DNA of 39,715 nucleotides from Prosthecobacter debontii (GCA_945869465.1 CAMBPB010000021.1:1-39715); one strand, 5' to 3'. Shown: positions 26,184 through 34,596, counted from the stretch's first letter. Numbers and translations: made by a program. The notes: generated by a model from the sequence alone, not told the origin.

Positions 26184-27974
26184 ATGAACCTGCCCTGGAT
26201 TCTCCTCTTCCTCCCGCTCGTCGTCGCCGCGGTGTGCCAACTCGTGCTGCGCAAGAGCGCCATCGTGCCCCTGGTAGCCACCGCCTCCGCGGTGGCCACG
26301 CTGGTGATCTCCTTTCTGCTGCTAGGCAAAACCGGAACATCCGCCTTCGATTGGGCCACCATCGGCGAGTTCCACCTCCGAATCGGCATCCAGCTCGACC
26401 GTCTATCAACCGGCATGATGATCGTCGTCACCGGTGTCGGCGCTCTGGTCCACATCTTCTCGCTCGCTTACATGAAAGACGATGAAGGCAAGGCCCGCTA
26501 TTTCACAGGCCTGGCGTTTTTCATGTTCTCGATGACCGGCATCGTGCTGGCTGACAATTTCATCATGACCTTCATCTTCTGGGAGTTGGTCGGTTTCAGC
26601 TCCTATCTGCTCATCGGCCATTGGTATCAGAAGGAATCCGCCGCCGATGCCGCGAAGAAAGCCTTTCTGTGCAACCGCGTCGGCGACTTCGGCTTCATGA
26701 TCGGCATTCTCATGCTGTGGGGCATCACCGGCACGCTCACCTTCGGGGACATGCAAATCCCGGCCGCGGTTTCCACCGCCACTCTATCAGCCGCCGTGCT
26801 CTGCATCTTCTGCGGCGCCGTCGGCAAATCCGCCCAGCTTCCGCTCCATGTCTGGCTGCCCGACGCCATGGAAGGCCCCACTCCGGTGTCCGCGCTGATC
26901 CACGCTGCAACGATGGTGGCCGCCGGCGTTTACATGCTCTTCCGCGTGCAAACCTCACTCGGCTTCGAGGTATTCGAAGAACTCCAGGCCAGCACCGTCA
27001 TCGCCTGGACCGGCGGCATCACCTCGCTTCTAGCAGCCCTGATGGCCACCCAGCAGGATGACATCAAACGCGTGCTCGCCTACTCGACCCTTTCGCAACT
27101 CGGCTACATGGTCATGGCCGTGGGCTTCGTCCATGGCGAGGCGGGCATGTTCCACCTCTTCACCCATGCATGGTTCAAGGCGCTGCTTTTCCTCGGCTCC
27201 GGCGCGGTCATTTACGCCTGCCACCATGAGCAGGACATCTGGAAAATGGGCGGCCTCCGGAAAAAAATGCCGATCACCACCATCGCCTTTGGGGCGGGTT
27301 GCCTTGCGCTCATCGCCGTTCCAGGCACTTCCGGCTTCTTTTCGAAGGAACTCATTCTGGATGCGGCCCATGAGGCGGGATCGCCGTTGTTCTGGATCGC
27401 CGCGTTTGTCGCGGTGCTCACGCCGTTTTACATGACCCGGCTCTTCGTCGTCGCGTTTCTTGGCAAACCTCGTTCCGAAAATGCCGGCCATGCTCATGAA
27501 GTCGGCCCGCTGATGTGGGTGCCGCTGGCATTGCTCGCGGTTCTAGCGATTTTCTCAGGCTACTCGTTCATCAATCCGTTGTCACCCGCCCTGCCGCACC
27601 ATGCGGGCGAGTTTCACCTCAATCTGGTCGCCATCGTATCCTTGGCCGCACTGGTCATCGGCGTGGGGACTGGCTGGATTCTCTACGCCGGCAAGGACAA
27701 GGACCCCGTCACTATTCCGCTCTTCCGCAACCGTTTCTACATCGACGGCATTTACGACAACTTCATCGTTCGTTATTTCCAAGATGCCTTGGTCGCCATC
27801 GTCCACTTTTTCGACGAGCTCGTCATCAACGGTCTGATGGTCGGAGGGCTCAGCCGTGGTGCCGCGAGCTTTGGCAATCTCTTCCGCAAAGTACAATCCG
27901 GCGAACTCCAAGGCTACGCCTTCGCTTGCGGGCTCGGTGCCATCCTCGTCATCTACTTCATGGTGTTTCTTTAA
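26184..27974 (+). CDS. nuoL: NADH-quinone oxidoreductase subunit L (complex I)
   Basis: 596 residues, an antiporter-like subunit with about 14-16 membrane helices. Motifs are FWELVGFSSYLLIGHWYQKE (conserved Glu), AQLPLHVWLPDAMEGPTPVSALIHAATMVAAGVYM (conserved Lys-equivalent region), STLSQLGYMVMAVG, THAWFKALLFLGSGAVIYACHHEQD and GFFSKELIL. The C-terminal lateral helix and anchor follow (PLFRNRFYIDGIYDNFIV). It is the distal proton-pumping unit. Length is typical. Confidence 0.97.
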   Translation: MNLPWILLFLPLVVAAVCQLVLRKSAIVPLVATASAVATLVISFLLLGKTGTSAFDWATIGEFHLRIGIQLDRLSTGMMIVVTGVGALVHIFSLAYMKDDEGKARYFTGLAFFMFSMTGIVLADNFIMTFIFWELVGFSSYLLIGHWYQKESAADAAKKAFLCNRVGDFGFMIGILMLWGITGTLTFGDMQIPAAVSTATLSAAVLCIFCGAVGKSAQLPLHVWLPDAMEGPTPVSALIHAATMVAAGVYMLFRVQTSLGFEVFEELQASTVIAWTGGITSLLAALMATQQDDIKRVLAYSTLSQLGYMVMAVGFVHGEAGMFHLFTHAWFKALLFLGSGAVIYACHHEQDIWKMGGLRKKMPITTIAFGAGCLALIAVPGTSGFFSKELILDAAHEAGSPLFWIAAFVAVLTPFYMTRLFVVAFLGKPRSENAGHAHEVGPLMWVPLALLAVLAIFSGYSFINPLSPALPHHAGEFHLNLVAIVSLAALVIGVGTGWILYAGKDKDPVTIPLFRNRFYIDGIYDNFIVRYFQDALVAIVHFFDELVINGLMVGGLSRGAASFGNLFRKVQSGELQGYAFACGLGAILVIYFMVFL

Positions 27975-27982
27975 AAAAAAGA

Positions 27983-28010
27983 CGCAAGACTTCAAGACAC
28001 AAGAAAAGAG
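27983..28010. repeat. Degenerate 7-bp repeats after nuoL
   Basis: CGCAAGA, CTTCAAG, ACACAAG and AAAAGAG follow each other at 7-base spacing just after the nuoL stop. The copies are imperfect. They form the first half of the nuoL-nuoM gap. Confidence 0.45.
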
Positions 28011-28043
28011 AAGATCCAGCCAACATGCCATTCACTTTCCTAC

Positions 28044-28064
28044 TGATCACTGATCACTGATCAC
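28044..28064. repeat. TGATCAC heptamer repeated three times upstream of nuoM
   Basis: Three perfect tandem copies of TGATCAC (28044-28050, 28051-28057, 28058-28064), each containing the palindrome TGATCA. They are flanked on both sides by TTTCC and end 15 bp before ATG 28080. Confidence 0.9.
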
Positions 28065-28079
28065 TTTCCACTCATTCCC

Positions 28080-29513
28080 ATGCTCGCCCTTCTCGTCTTT
28101 CTTCCGATCCTCGCCGTTCTCGCGATTCTGCTAGGCGCGCCCGCCCGGTTGACCGCGGTCAGCGCGTCCGTGGCCAATCTGGCACTCGGCCTGTTCGCCG
28201 CGTTCTCGTGGAAATGCTCCTGCTGGAGCCTCTCGCTGCCCGTGCTGGAAAAACCCGCGCTCCATCTCGCCTTCGGATTCCCCGATGGCATGAGCGTGAT
28301 CATGGTGCTTCTAACTGTCATCGTCACCCTCGCCGCGGTGCTTTCCGGCAAGGCTCCGGAAGGCAGGGAAAAACTTTATTTCGGCTCATCGCTCCTGATC
28401 TCGGGTGGCGCGCTCGGCGCGTTCGCCGCCACCGACCTGTTCTTCTTCTATGCCTTCCACGAACTCGCACTGATCCCGACTTTCCTCATGATCGGCATGC
28501 TCGGCCGCGGCGATCGCAAGGAAGCCGCGTGGAAGATCACCATTTATCTCGGACTCGGTTCGATTATCCTGTTAGCCGGGCTCGTGTGGCTCGCCAATCT
28601 CACCGGGACCTATGACATCGCCGGAATGATCGCCGCCAAAGGCAGCGTCGATCCCGCCGCGCAGAAGAGCATCGCCGCCCTGCTGCTGGTCGGCTTTGGC
28701 ACGCTCGTTTCTCTTTTTCCCTTCCACTCCTGGGCCGCTCCCGCCTACGCCAGCGCTCCGGCGCCGGTCGCCATGCTGCACGCGGGCGTTTTGAAAAAAT
28801 TCGGCCTTTACGGATTGCTCCGCATCGCCATCCCGCTGGTGCCGGAAGGGCTTAACGCATGGATCATTCCGCTTCTTGTCCTACTGCTAGGAAACATCCT
28901 GTGGGTCGGCTACGTCACCATCTCGCAGAAACGCCTCGATACGATGCTCGGCAACTCGTCGGTGATGCACATGGGCTACATCTTCCTTGCCATCGCCGCG
29001 CTCATCGCTTTCCCGGAAAACCCGCTCGCCAGGCCCGCCGCCGTGCTGCTGATGTTCGCCCACGGCGTCTCGATCGCGCTTTTGTTCGGCCTTGCCGACC
29101 GCATCGAACGCACTACCGGGTCGCTTGATCTATCCGATCTTGGCGGCCTCGCCAAATCCGCGCCCAAACTCGCGTTTGTCTTCGGCATCGCCGCCATGGC
29201 CTCCATCGGCCTGCCCGGCCTCGCCAACTTCTCCGGCGAGGTGCTCGTCTTCCTTGCCGCCTTCAAATCCTATGATGCCACCGCCGGCCTCGGCCCGGTG
29301 CAGATCGCCTGCATCCTCTCGATCTGGGGTGTGGTCATCTCGGCCGTTTACATGCTGCGCGCTTACCGGAAGATCTTCCAGGGCCCGTCCGTGAAATCCA
29401 CCGAGTTCGCCGCGGATCTCACTCTGGCCGATCGTATCCCGGCGGTGCTGCTGGTGCTGGCGCTCTTCGCGGTGGGGCTCTATCCCAACCTGCTGCTGAA
29501 CCTGCTGAAATAG
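28080..29513 (+). CDS. nuoM: NADH-quinone oxidoreductase subunit M (complex I)
   Basis: 477 residues, about 14 membrane helices. The conserved Glu is in YAFHELALIPTFLMIGMLG and the conserved Lys in LHAGVLKKFGLYGLLR. The region between, HSWAAPAYASAPAPVAM, departs from the usual HxWxPDAHxEAP pattern: the Pro-Asp pair is replaced. NSSVMHMGYIFL and GLPGLANFSGEVLVFLAAF are typical. It is an antiporter-like proton-pumping unit next to NuoL. The altered loop looks lineage-specific and the frame is intact. Confidence 0.95.
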   Translation: MLALLVFLPILAVLAILLGAPARLTAVSASVANLALGLFAAFSWKCSCWSLSLPVLEKPALHLAFGFPDGMSVIMVLLTVIVTLAAVLSGKAPEGREKLYFGSSLLISGGALGAFAATDLFFFYAFHELALIPTFLMIGMLGRGDRKEAAWKITIYLGLGSIILLAGLVWLANLTGTYDIAGMIAAKGSVDPAAQKSIAALLLVGFGTLVSLFPFHSWAAPAYASAPAPVAMLHAGVLKKFGLYGLLRIAIPLVPEGLNAWIIPLLVLLLGNILWVGYVTISQKRLDTMLGNSSVMHMGYIFLAIAALIAFPENPLARPAAVLLMFAHGVSIALLFGLADRIERTTGSLDLSDLGGLAKSAPKLAFVFGIAAMASIGLPGLANFSGEVLVFLAAFKSYDATAGLGPVQIACILSIWGVVISAVYMLRAYRKIFQGPSVKSTEFAADLTLADRIPAVLLVLALFAVGLYPNLLLNLLK

Positions 29514-29515
29514 AA

Positions 29516-29532
29516 GATCCGACTGATCCGAC
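29516..29532. repeat. GATCCGAC direct repeat in the nuoM-nuoN gap
   Basis: GATCCGAC occurs at 29516-29523 and 29525-29532 (9-bp period), just after the nuoM stop. CCAATCTCC, which echoes the heptamer array inside nuoN, follows before ATG 29554. Confidence 0.7.
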
Positions 29533-29553
29533 CAATCTCCAAGATTCTTCCCA

Positions 29554-31023
29554 ATGCCCGCCTACTACCTAGAAGCACTCACCGTCACGCTGGGTCTCGT
29601 CCTGCTCATAGCCGAAGCCTTTGTCTCCACGAAAAGCAAGGCATGGGTCGGCATTGCCGCTGCCGTAGGCCTCGGTGGCGTTCTCGTCCTCACCTGCATC
29701 GCCATCGGACCCGATGCCAAGCCCGACTCCGCATGGGCGAAGTGGCCGCTGTGGAACTTCTATCAATTCGATTCACTCGCACGTTTCTATAAGACGTTCG
29801 CCCTCGTCTGCACCATCCTCGTCATCCTGCTGTCCATCGACTACCGGAAGATCCTCGCCCGTTTCACCGATCATCCGGGATCGGAAAACGGCACCGGCGA
29901 ATATTACGCCCTGCCCGTTTTCGCGTGCGTCGGCATGATGTTGCTCGCCTCCGCCAAAGACCTTGCCGGAGCATTTGTCGCACTCGAACTCGTCACCGTC
30001 ACCTTTTACGTGATGGTCGCCTACATGCGGCGCAATGTTGGTTCGCTCGAAGCGGGCGTGAAATACCTCATCCTCGGCGCGCTCAGTACTGGCTTCCTCG
30101 TTTACGGTATCGCGTGGGTCTATGGCGCCACCGGAACGATGAGTCTCTCCAATCTTCAACCCTCAATCTCCAATCTCCAATCTCCCACCGCCCTGCTCTT
30201 CGGTATCGCCCTCGTCATGGTCGGCCTCGGCTTCAAAATCGGCGCGGTACCCATGCAGGTATGGATCCCGGATGTCTATCAGGGAGCTCCCACCCCCACC
30301 ACCGCGTTTCTATCGGTGGGCTCCAAGGCCGCGGGTTTCATCCTGATGATCCGTTTCCTGGAGCCGTTCCTCGCCAGCGACATGACCCGCGGCCCGGTGT
30401 TGAAACTTCTCGCCATCCTCTCCATCGCCACGCTGCTCTTCGGAAACCTCGCCGCCATTCCGCAGACCAACTTCAAGCGACTGCTCGCCTACTCGTCCAT
30501 CGCCCACGCCGGATTCCTCCTGCTCGCACTCGCCTCCGGCGCACCCGAAACCGGATCATCGCTCGGTTCCAGCCAGGTGGTTTCCTTCTATCTCGCCACC
30601 TACCTCATCATGACGCTCGGCGTATTCTTCGTCCTCGCCCAGGTCCGTATCCAGCGGGATGGCGAGAATATCACCGACTTCAACGGTCTCGGAAAAACCA
30701 ACCCGCTGCTCGCCCTGGCACTCACTGTTCTGTTAGCCGCGCTCGCCGGTGTCCCGCTGACCGCCGGCTTCATCGGCAAGTTCTTCGTCTTCTCACTCGC
30801 GATGGAAGCCAAGCTATGGGCCGGTGTCGGCGTCGCCTTCATCGCCGCGGCCGCCGGCTTCTATTACTATCTGAACGTCGTCCGCGCCATGTGGTGGGCC
30901 GACCCGGGAGACAGGGCCGCCATTACGCTGCCTGCGATCAGCAAGGTTTGCATCGCCCTGCTCACCGTCGCCACGTTGGTGCTAGGCATCTGGCCGCAGC
31001 CGATTCTCGCTTTGCTCAAGTGA
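29554..31023 (+). CDS. nuoN: NADH-quinone oxidoreductase subunit N (complex I)
   Basis: 489 residues, about 14 membrane helices. Motifs are FVALELVTVTFYVMVAYMRR (conserved Glu), GVKYLILGALSTGFLVYGIAW, VGLGFKIGAVPMQVWIPDVYQGAPTPTTAF (conserved Lys and WxPDVYxGAP), LLAYSSIAHAGFLLLA and GVPLTAGFIGKFFVF. The loop SNLQPSISNLQSP (about residues 199-211) is encoded by five 7-bp repeat units at 30150-30184. Last gene of the nuo run. Confidence 0.97.
   Translation: MPAYYLEALTVTLGLVLLIAEAFVSTKSKAWVGIAAAVGLGGVLVLTCIAIGPDAKPDSAWAKWPLWNFYQFDSLARFYKTFALVCTILVILLSIDYRKILARFTDHPGSENGTGEYYALPVFACVGMMLLASAKDLAGAFVALELVTVTFYVMVAYMRRNVGSLEAGVKYLILGALSTGFLVYGIAWVYGATGTMSLSNLQPSISNLQSPTALLFGIALVMVGLGFKIGAVPMQVWIPDVYQGAPTPTTAFLSVGSKAAGFILMIRFLEPFLASDMTRGPVLKLLAILSIATLLFGNLAAIPQTNFKRLLAYSSIAHAGFLLLALASGAPETGSSLGSSQVVSFYLATYLIMTLGVFFVLAQVRIQRDGENITDFNGLGKTNPLLALALTVLLAALAGVPLTAGFIGKFFVFSLAMEAKLWAGVGVAFIAAAAGFYYYLNVVRAMWWADPGDRAAITLPAISKVCIALLTVATLVLGIWPQPILALLK
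30150..30184. repeat. Five tandem heptamers inside the nuoN coding sequence
   Basis: The units are CAATCTT, CAACCCT and then CAATCTC three times, in exact 7-base register. They encode the polar loop between two membrane helices of NuoN. The reading frame stays open. Confidence 0.9.
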
Positions 31024-31367
31024 AGCACGTTCCGCCGCTCCCTTAGAATTCGGAGCGTCCGCATGTCAGATGGTTGCGGTGCCCGCTTGGGCGGTCTTTC
31101 GCATTGAGCGTCTCATTCCCGGCAGGGGCACCATCGCCATCACCGGTGACGGTGAACGGGTCTGGACCGTCCGCGCTCCCGCCGCGGACGGCACCAAGCG
31201 CGGCATGGTCAGGGCTCCCAAAATTTGGTCCATGAACGCCGGTTATATCCGGCGAGATGGAGTGCCTTCGATGGGCGATTTCTCAAGTGTTTTCCTTGCG
31301 CCTTTTTTCCGAGCTTGCTCTGGCGCGATCCGGGGATACCAGCTATGTCTCACGGCGAAATCCTCTC
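31024..31367. other. Gap between nuoN and proB, with a perfect 9-bp stem-loop
   Basis: No convincing gene. A frame from 31070 (MVAVPAWAVFRIERLIPG) has no recognisable domain and runs into proB in another frame. CCGTCCGCG (31167-31175) pairs with CGCGGACGG (31183-31191) around a 7-nt loop. A smaller GCCGG/CCGGC hairpin lies near 31240. Neither has a T run, so these are possible leader structures of proB. Confidence 0.5.
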
Positions 31368-32138
31368 ATGACTTCCAATCTCACTGTCATCAAAGCGGGC
31401 ACCGGCGTGCTCACCAAATCCGCCGACGGCACGCTCGACCGCGCCGCGCTGGTGCATCTGGTCTCGGCCATCGCCGGTTTGATCAATGTCGGGCACCGCT
31501 GCCTGTTTGTCTCGTCGGGCGCGGTCGGCTCCGGCGTTTCCGCCTTCGGTCTGGCCGAATACCCGCAGGACACCACCACCCGCCAGGCCTGCGCGGCCGT
31601 CGGCCAGGCGCGGCTGATGCAAACGTATAGCAGCTTGTTTTCCAATTTTGATGTCACCGACGCCCAGGTCCTGCTCACCGCTGGTGACCTTGGCACGCCG
31701 GAGCGCGCGGGGTATGTTTCGTCCACGCTCGGCCGGCTGCTATCCGAGCCGCGCATTCTGCCGATCATCAACGAAAACGACTCGGTCGCCGTGGAGGAGT
31801 TGAAATTCGGCGACAACGACATGCTATCGGTGCGCGTCGCGAAACTCGCCGGCGCAACCCGCGTCATCCTGCTCACCAGCGTGGACGGCCTGCTAGATCC
31901 GGACACCGATGTGCTCATCTCCGAGGTGACCGACATCGACAAGGTCTTCCGCCACGTCCGCGCTGACAAGGGCCGCTTCTCGATGGGCGGCATGGCGTCG
32001 AAACTCGCCGCCGTGAAATTTGCCGTCGATGCCGGCATCGAGACCCACATCGCGCATGGCCGCCACCCGGAGCGACTGGCTGGGATCGTTGCTGGCAAGG
32101 GGATTTCCACGCGCTTTCATGCGGCCACCGGACGGTGA
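31368..32138 (+). CDS. proB: Glutamate 5-kinase without PUA domain
   Basis: 256 residues of the amino-acid kinase fold. Motifs are VIKAGTGVLT (ATP/Gly-rich N-terminus), FVSSGAVGSGVSAFG, AAVGQARLMQTYSSLF, PIINENDSVAVEELKFGDNDMLSVRVA (glutamate/ATP site) and GRFSMGGMASKLAAVKFAVDAGI. It phosphorylates glutamate in the first step of proline synthesis. E. coli ProB (367 residues) has a C-terminal PUA domain that is missing here. proA is not adjacent. ATG 31368 leads directly into the kinase fold; the frame extends upstream without homology. Confidence 0.94.
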   Translation: MTSNLTVIKAGTGVLTKSADGTLDRAALVHLVSAIAGLINVGHRCLFVSSGAVGSGVSAFGLAEYPQDTTTRQACAAVGQARLMQTYSSLFSNFDVTDAQVLLTAGDLGTPERAGYVSSTLGRLLSEPRILPIINENDSVAVEELKFGDNDMLSVRVAKLAGATRVILLTSVDGLLDPDTDVLISEVTDIDKVFRHVRADKGRFSMGGMASKLAAVKFAVDAGIETHIAHGRHPERLAGIVAGKGISTRFHAATGR

Positions 32139-32215
32139 GCAGGTGGATCGGCCGGGAGTCTTGTTGTGGATTTAAATCCGTGCCATCCGCGGCTCCGGCG
32201 GCTTAGGATGCGCGC

Positions 32216-33511
32216 ATGCCGTTCAGCAAATTCGGACTTGAGGCCGGGATCTTCCGCGCCATTCAGAAAGCAGGTTACACCCGCCCGACTCCGGTGCAGG
32301 CGGCTGCCATCCCCAAGGTAATGCAGGGAAATGACCTGATTGCGATCGCCCAGACTGGCACGGGAAAAACGGCGGCCTTTGTGCTGCCGATGCTTCACCG
32401 CCTTGCCATTTCCCACGGCGAGGGCCAACCGCGCTGCATCAAATCGCTCATTCTCGCCCCCACGCGGGAACTCGCCGTCCAGATCATGGAAAACATCCGG
32501 GCCTACGGTCAACACCTCCCGATCCGCGTTGCCGCCATTTACGGAGGAGTGGAAGAAAACTCCCAAATCAAGTCCTTGCACAAAGGCGTCCATATCGTCG
32601 TCGCCACACCCGGGCGGTTGATCGATCTGATCGGGCGGCAGATGATCGATTTCAGCCGGTTGGATATGCTCGTTCTCGATGAAGCGGACCGGATGCTTCA
32701 CATGGGTTTCCTACCGGACATCGTGACGATCGTCGGCCATCTGCCAAAACGGCGGCAAACCCTCATGTTCTCCGCCACCCTGTCCAAAGAGGTCGAGTCT
32801 CTGGCGCGCCGGTTTCAATATCAGCCCAAGATGGTCCAGATCGGAAAACGCGCGAACCCGGCGGACACCGTGGCCCAATGCGTCTATGAGGTGCCGGCGC
32901 ATTTGAAAAACGCCCTCCTGCTGGAGCTGCTCCGGCAGTCCAACTTCAAACGGGTCCTGGTCTTCGCCCGGATGAAGGACGGCGCGAACCGCCTAACAAA
33001 TTGCCTCAAGCTCGCCGGGGTCAAAGTCGCCAAGCTTCACTCCAGCCGCTCGCAGGAACAACGGCTCCAGGCCCTTCAGGATTTCAAAGATGGCGGCGTC
33101 CAAGTGCTTGTCGCCACGGACATCGTCGCGCGCGGAATCGATATCGATGGTGTCACCCACGTCGTGAACTATGATTTTCCGGTCAACCCCGAGGACTACG
33201 TGCATCGCATCGGCCGCACCGGGAGGGCGGAGGCGCAGGGCGATGCGATCAGCTTGGTTCCCAAGGAAGATCTCAATCTGCTAGGAATCCTCGAACTCTT
33301 CATTTGCCAGCGACTCACCCGCAAGCACCTCAAGGGTTTCAACTACCATGTGCCCATCCCTGCATACAAACCCGGTGAAACCGCTCCGCGGCGCGACTGG
33401 CGGAAGCGCACCCGCGACAAGGAGGCGCTGAAAACGAACAAATCCGCCGCCCATTCCAAGCCCGCCGCACGCGCCCCGGAAAAGCCCGGTGCCAACCGCC
33501 GCAAGAGCTGA
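32216..33511 (+). CDS. DEAD-box ATP-dependent RNA helicase (RhlE-like)
   Basis: 431 residues. The Q motif region YTRPTPVQAAAIP is followed by motif I AQTGTGKTAAF, Ia APTRELA, Ib ATPGRL, II VLDEADRML, III SATL, IV VLVFAR, V ATDIVARGIDID and VI HRIGRTGRAEA. After the core a Lys/Arg/Ala-rich tail (about residues 385-431) is typical of RhlE-type helicases acting on ribosome assembly or mRNA decay. No cold-shock leader was recognised. It converges with nadA. Confidence 0.96.
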   Translation: MPFSKFGLEAGIFRAIQKAGYTRPTPVQAAAIPKVMQGNDLIAIAQTGTGKTAAFVLPMLHRLAISHGEGQPRCIKSLILAPTRELAVQIMENIRAYGQHLPIRVAAIYGGVEENSQIKSLHKGVHIVVATPGRLIDLIGRQMIDFSRLDMLVLDEADRMLHMGFLPDIVTIVGHLPKRRQTLMFSATLSKEVESLARRFQYQPKMVQIGKRANPADTVAQCVYEVPAHLKNALLLELLRQSNFKRVLVFARMKDGANRLTNCLKLAGVKVAKLHSSRSQEQRLQALQDFKDGGVQVLVATDIVARGIDIDGVTHVVNYDFPVNPEDYVHRIGRTGRAEAQGDAISLVPKEDLNLLGILELFICQRLTRKHLKGFNYHVPIPAYKPGETAPRRDWRKRTRDKEALKTNKSAAHSKPAARAPEKPGANRRKS

Positions 33512-33512
33512 G

Positions 33513-33558
33513 GATCTGGGCTGTGGCCCTGCCTTTCGGCATGGCTCAGTGCCAGATT
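33513..33558. terminator. Long imperfect stem-loop between the convergent helicase and nadA genes
   Basis: ATCTGG (33514-33519) pairs with CCAGAT (33552-33557). CTG/CAG pairs inside, then an 8-bp stem GCCCTGCC/GGCATGGC with one mismatch around a TTTC loop (GAAA on the minus strand). It starts right after the helicase stop. There is no T run on either side, so termination activity is inferred from position only. Confidence 0.45.
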
Positions 33559-33620
33559 GAATCCGCCCGGATCAGAATGTCCGAAGGTGGGCGGTGGCGA
33601 GGTGGGCGGAAATGCCGGGC

Positions 33621-34556
33621 TCATTTCGATTGCTCCAACATCCGCAGCAGCGGGACTTCGGCGCGTTTGCGCAGGGATTCCTCCATCTCGACGCGCGGTT
33701 GGAGGGATTCTAGGCAGTCGCGGAGTTTCTGCAGGGTGTTCATCTTCATGTAGCGGCAATCCGCGCAGGCGCAGCGATCGGTGGGGCCGGCGATGAGGTT
33801 CTTGTCCGGGCACTCCTTGCGCAGGCGGTGGAGCATGCCGCTTTCGGTGACGACGATGATGTTTTTCACCGGCGCGTTTTTGCAGAAACCGACCATCTTC
33901 TCAGTCGAGCAGACCTCATCGGCTAACAAGCGCACGGCCTGGGTGCATTCCGGGTGGGCGACGACGAGCGCGTCCGGGTATTGGGCCTTGATGCGCTGGA
34001 TCGAATCGCGGGTGAACTCGACGTGGACATAACAATTGCCCTTCCAGAGATCCATCTTGCGGCCGGTTTGTTCCATGACCCAGGCACCGAGGTTTTCGTC
34101 GGGCACGAACAGGATCGGCCGGTCCGCGGGCGCCAGGTTGACGATTCTAACCGCGTTGCCGGAGGTGCAGATTACGTCGCAGAGCGCCTTGACTCCGCCG
34201 GAGCAGTTGATGTAGGCGATGACGTAATAGTTCTTTGCAGCGTTGGCCTTGAGGAAGGCTTCGAGCTGATCGGCGGGGCAGGATTGTTCGAGCGAGCAAC
34301 CGGCGTCCTTGTCGGGCAGCACGACGATTTTCCCGGGGTTCACGATCTTGGCGGTTTCCGCCATGAAGTGCACGCCGCAAAAGGCGATGACGTCGGCATT
34401 GGTGGCCTTGGCGTGGTAGGCCAGGCCTAACGAATCGCCCACGTGGTCGGCCACGTCCTGGATGTCGCCAGTCTGATAGTTATGGGCGAGGATGACGGCG
34501 TTGCGAGCCTTCTTGAGGGCGAGAATTTCCTCCTTGAGATCGAGCGCGGCGGGCAT
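33621..34556 (-). CDS. nadA: Quinolinate synthase
   Basis: 311 residues. Motifs are AVILAHNYQTGDIQDVADHVGDSL, FCGVHFMAETAKI, LPDKDAGCSLEQSCP, YINCSGGVKALCD, HPECTQAVRLLADEVCST, FVPDENLGAWV and the C-terminal DRCACADCRYMKMNTL. The three Cys ligands of the catalytic 4Fe-4S cluster are among these. NadA condenses iminoaspartate and DHAP in NAD synthesis. nadB and nadC are not adjacent. It is last in a minus-strand run after the bactofilin genes, with a 154-bp gap holding a heptamer-repeat leader. Confidence 0.96.
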   Translation of the reverse strand: MPAALDLKEEILALKKARNAVILAHNYQTGDIQDVADHVGDSLGLAYHAKATNADVIAFCGVHFMAETAKIVNPGKIVVLPDKDAGCSLEQSCPADQLEAFLKANAAKNYYVIAYINCSGGVKALCDVICTSGNAVRIVNLAPADRPILFVPDENLGAWVMEQTGRKMDLWKGNCYVHVEFTRDSIQRIKAQYPDALVVAHPECTQAVRLLADEVCSTEKMVGFCKNAPVKNIIVVTESGMLHRLRKECPDKNLIAGPTDRCACADCRYMKMNTLQKLRDCLESLQPRVEMEESLRKRAEVPLLRMLEQSK

Positions 34557-34596
34557 GGTTTTAAAGCACTAAATTTGAAGCATGAAATCCGAAACG
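34557..34596. repeat. 7-bp-periodic leader abutting the nadA start codon
   Basis: On the minus strand the bases before ATG 34556 read as five heptamers of the type TTTCGGA, TTTCATG, CTTCAAA, then ACC. They align with the nuoK leader (25795-25833) at about 33 of 39 positions, and both end in AAACC directly before ATG. Confidence 0.75.

Noticed and set aside
31070..31630. 186-codon plus-strand frame before and into proB
   Set aside because: Its second half is the +1 shadow of proB and its first half has no recognisable domain; the gap is described as non-coding with low certainty.
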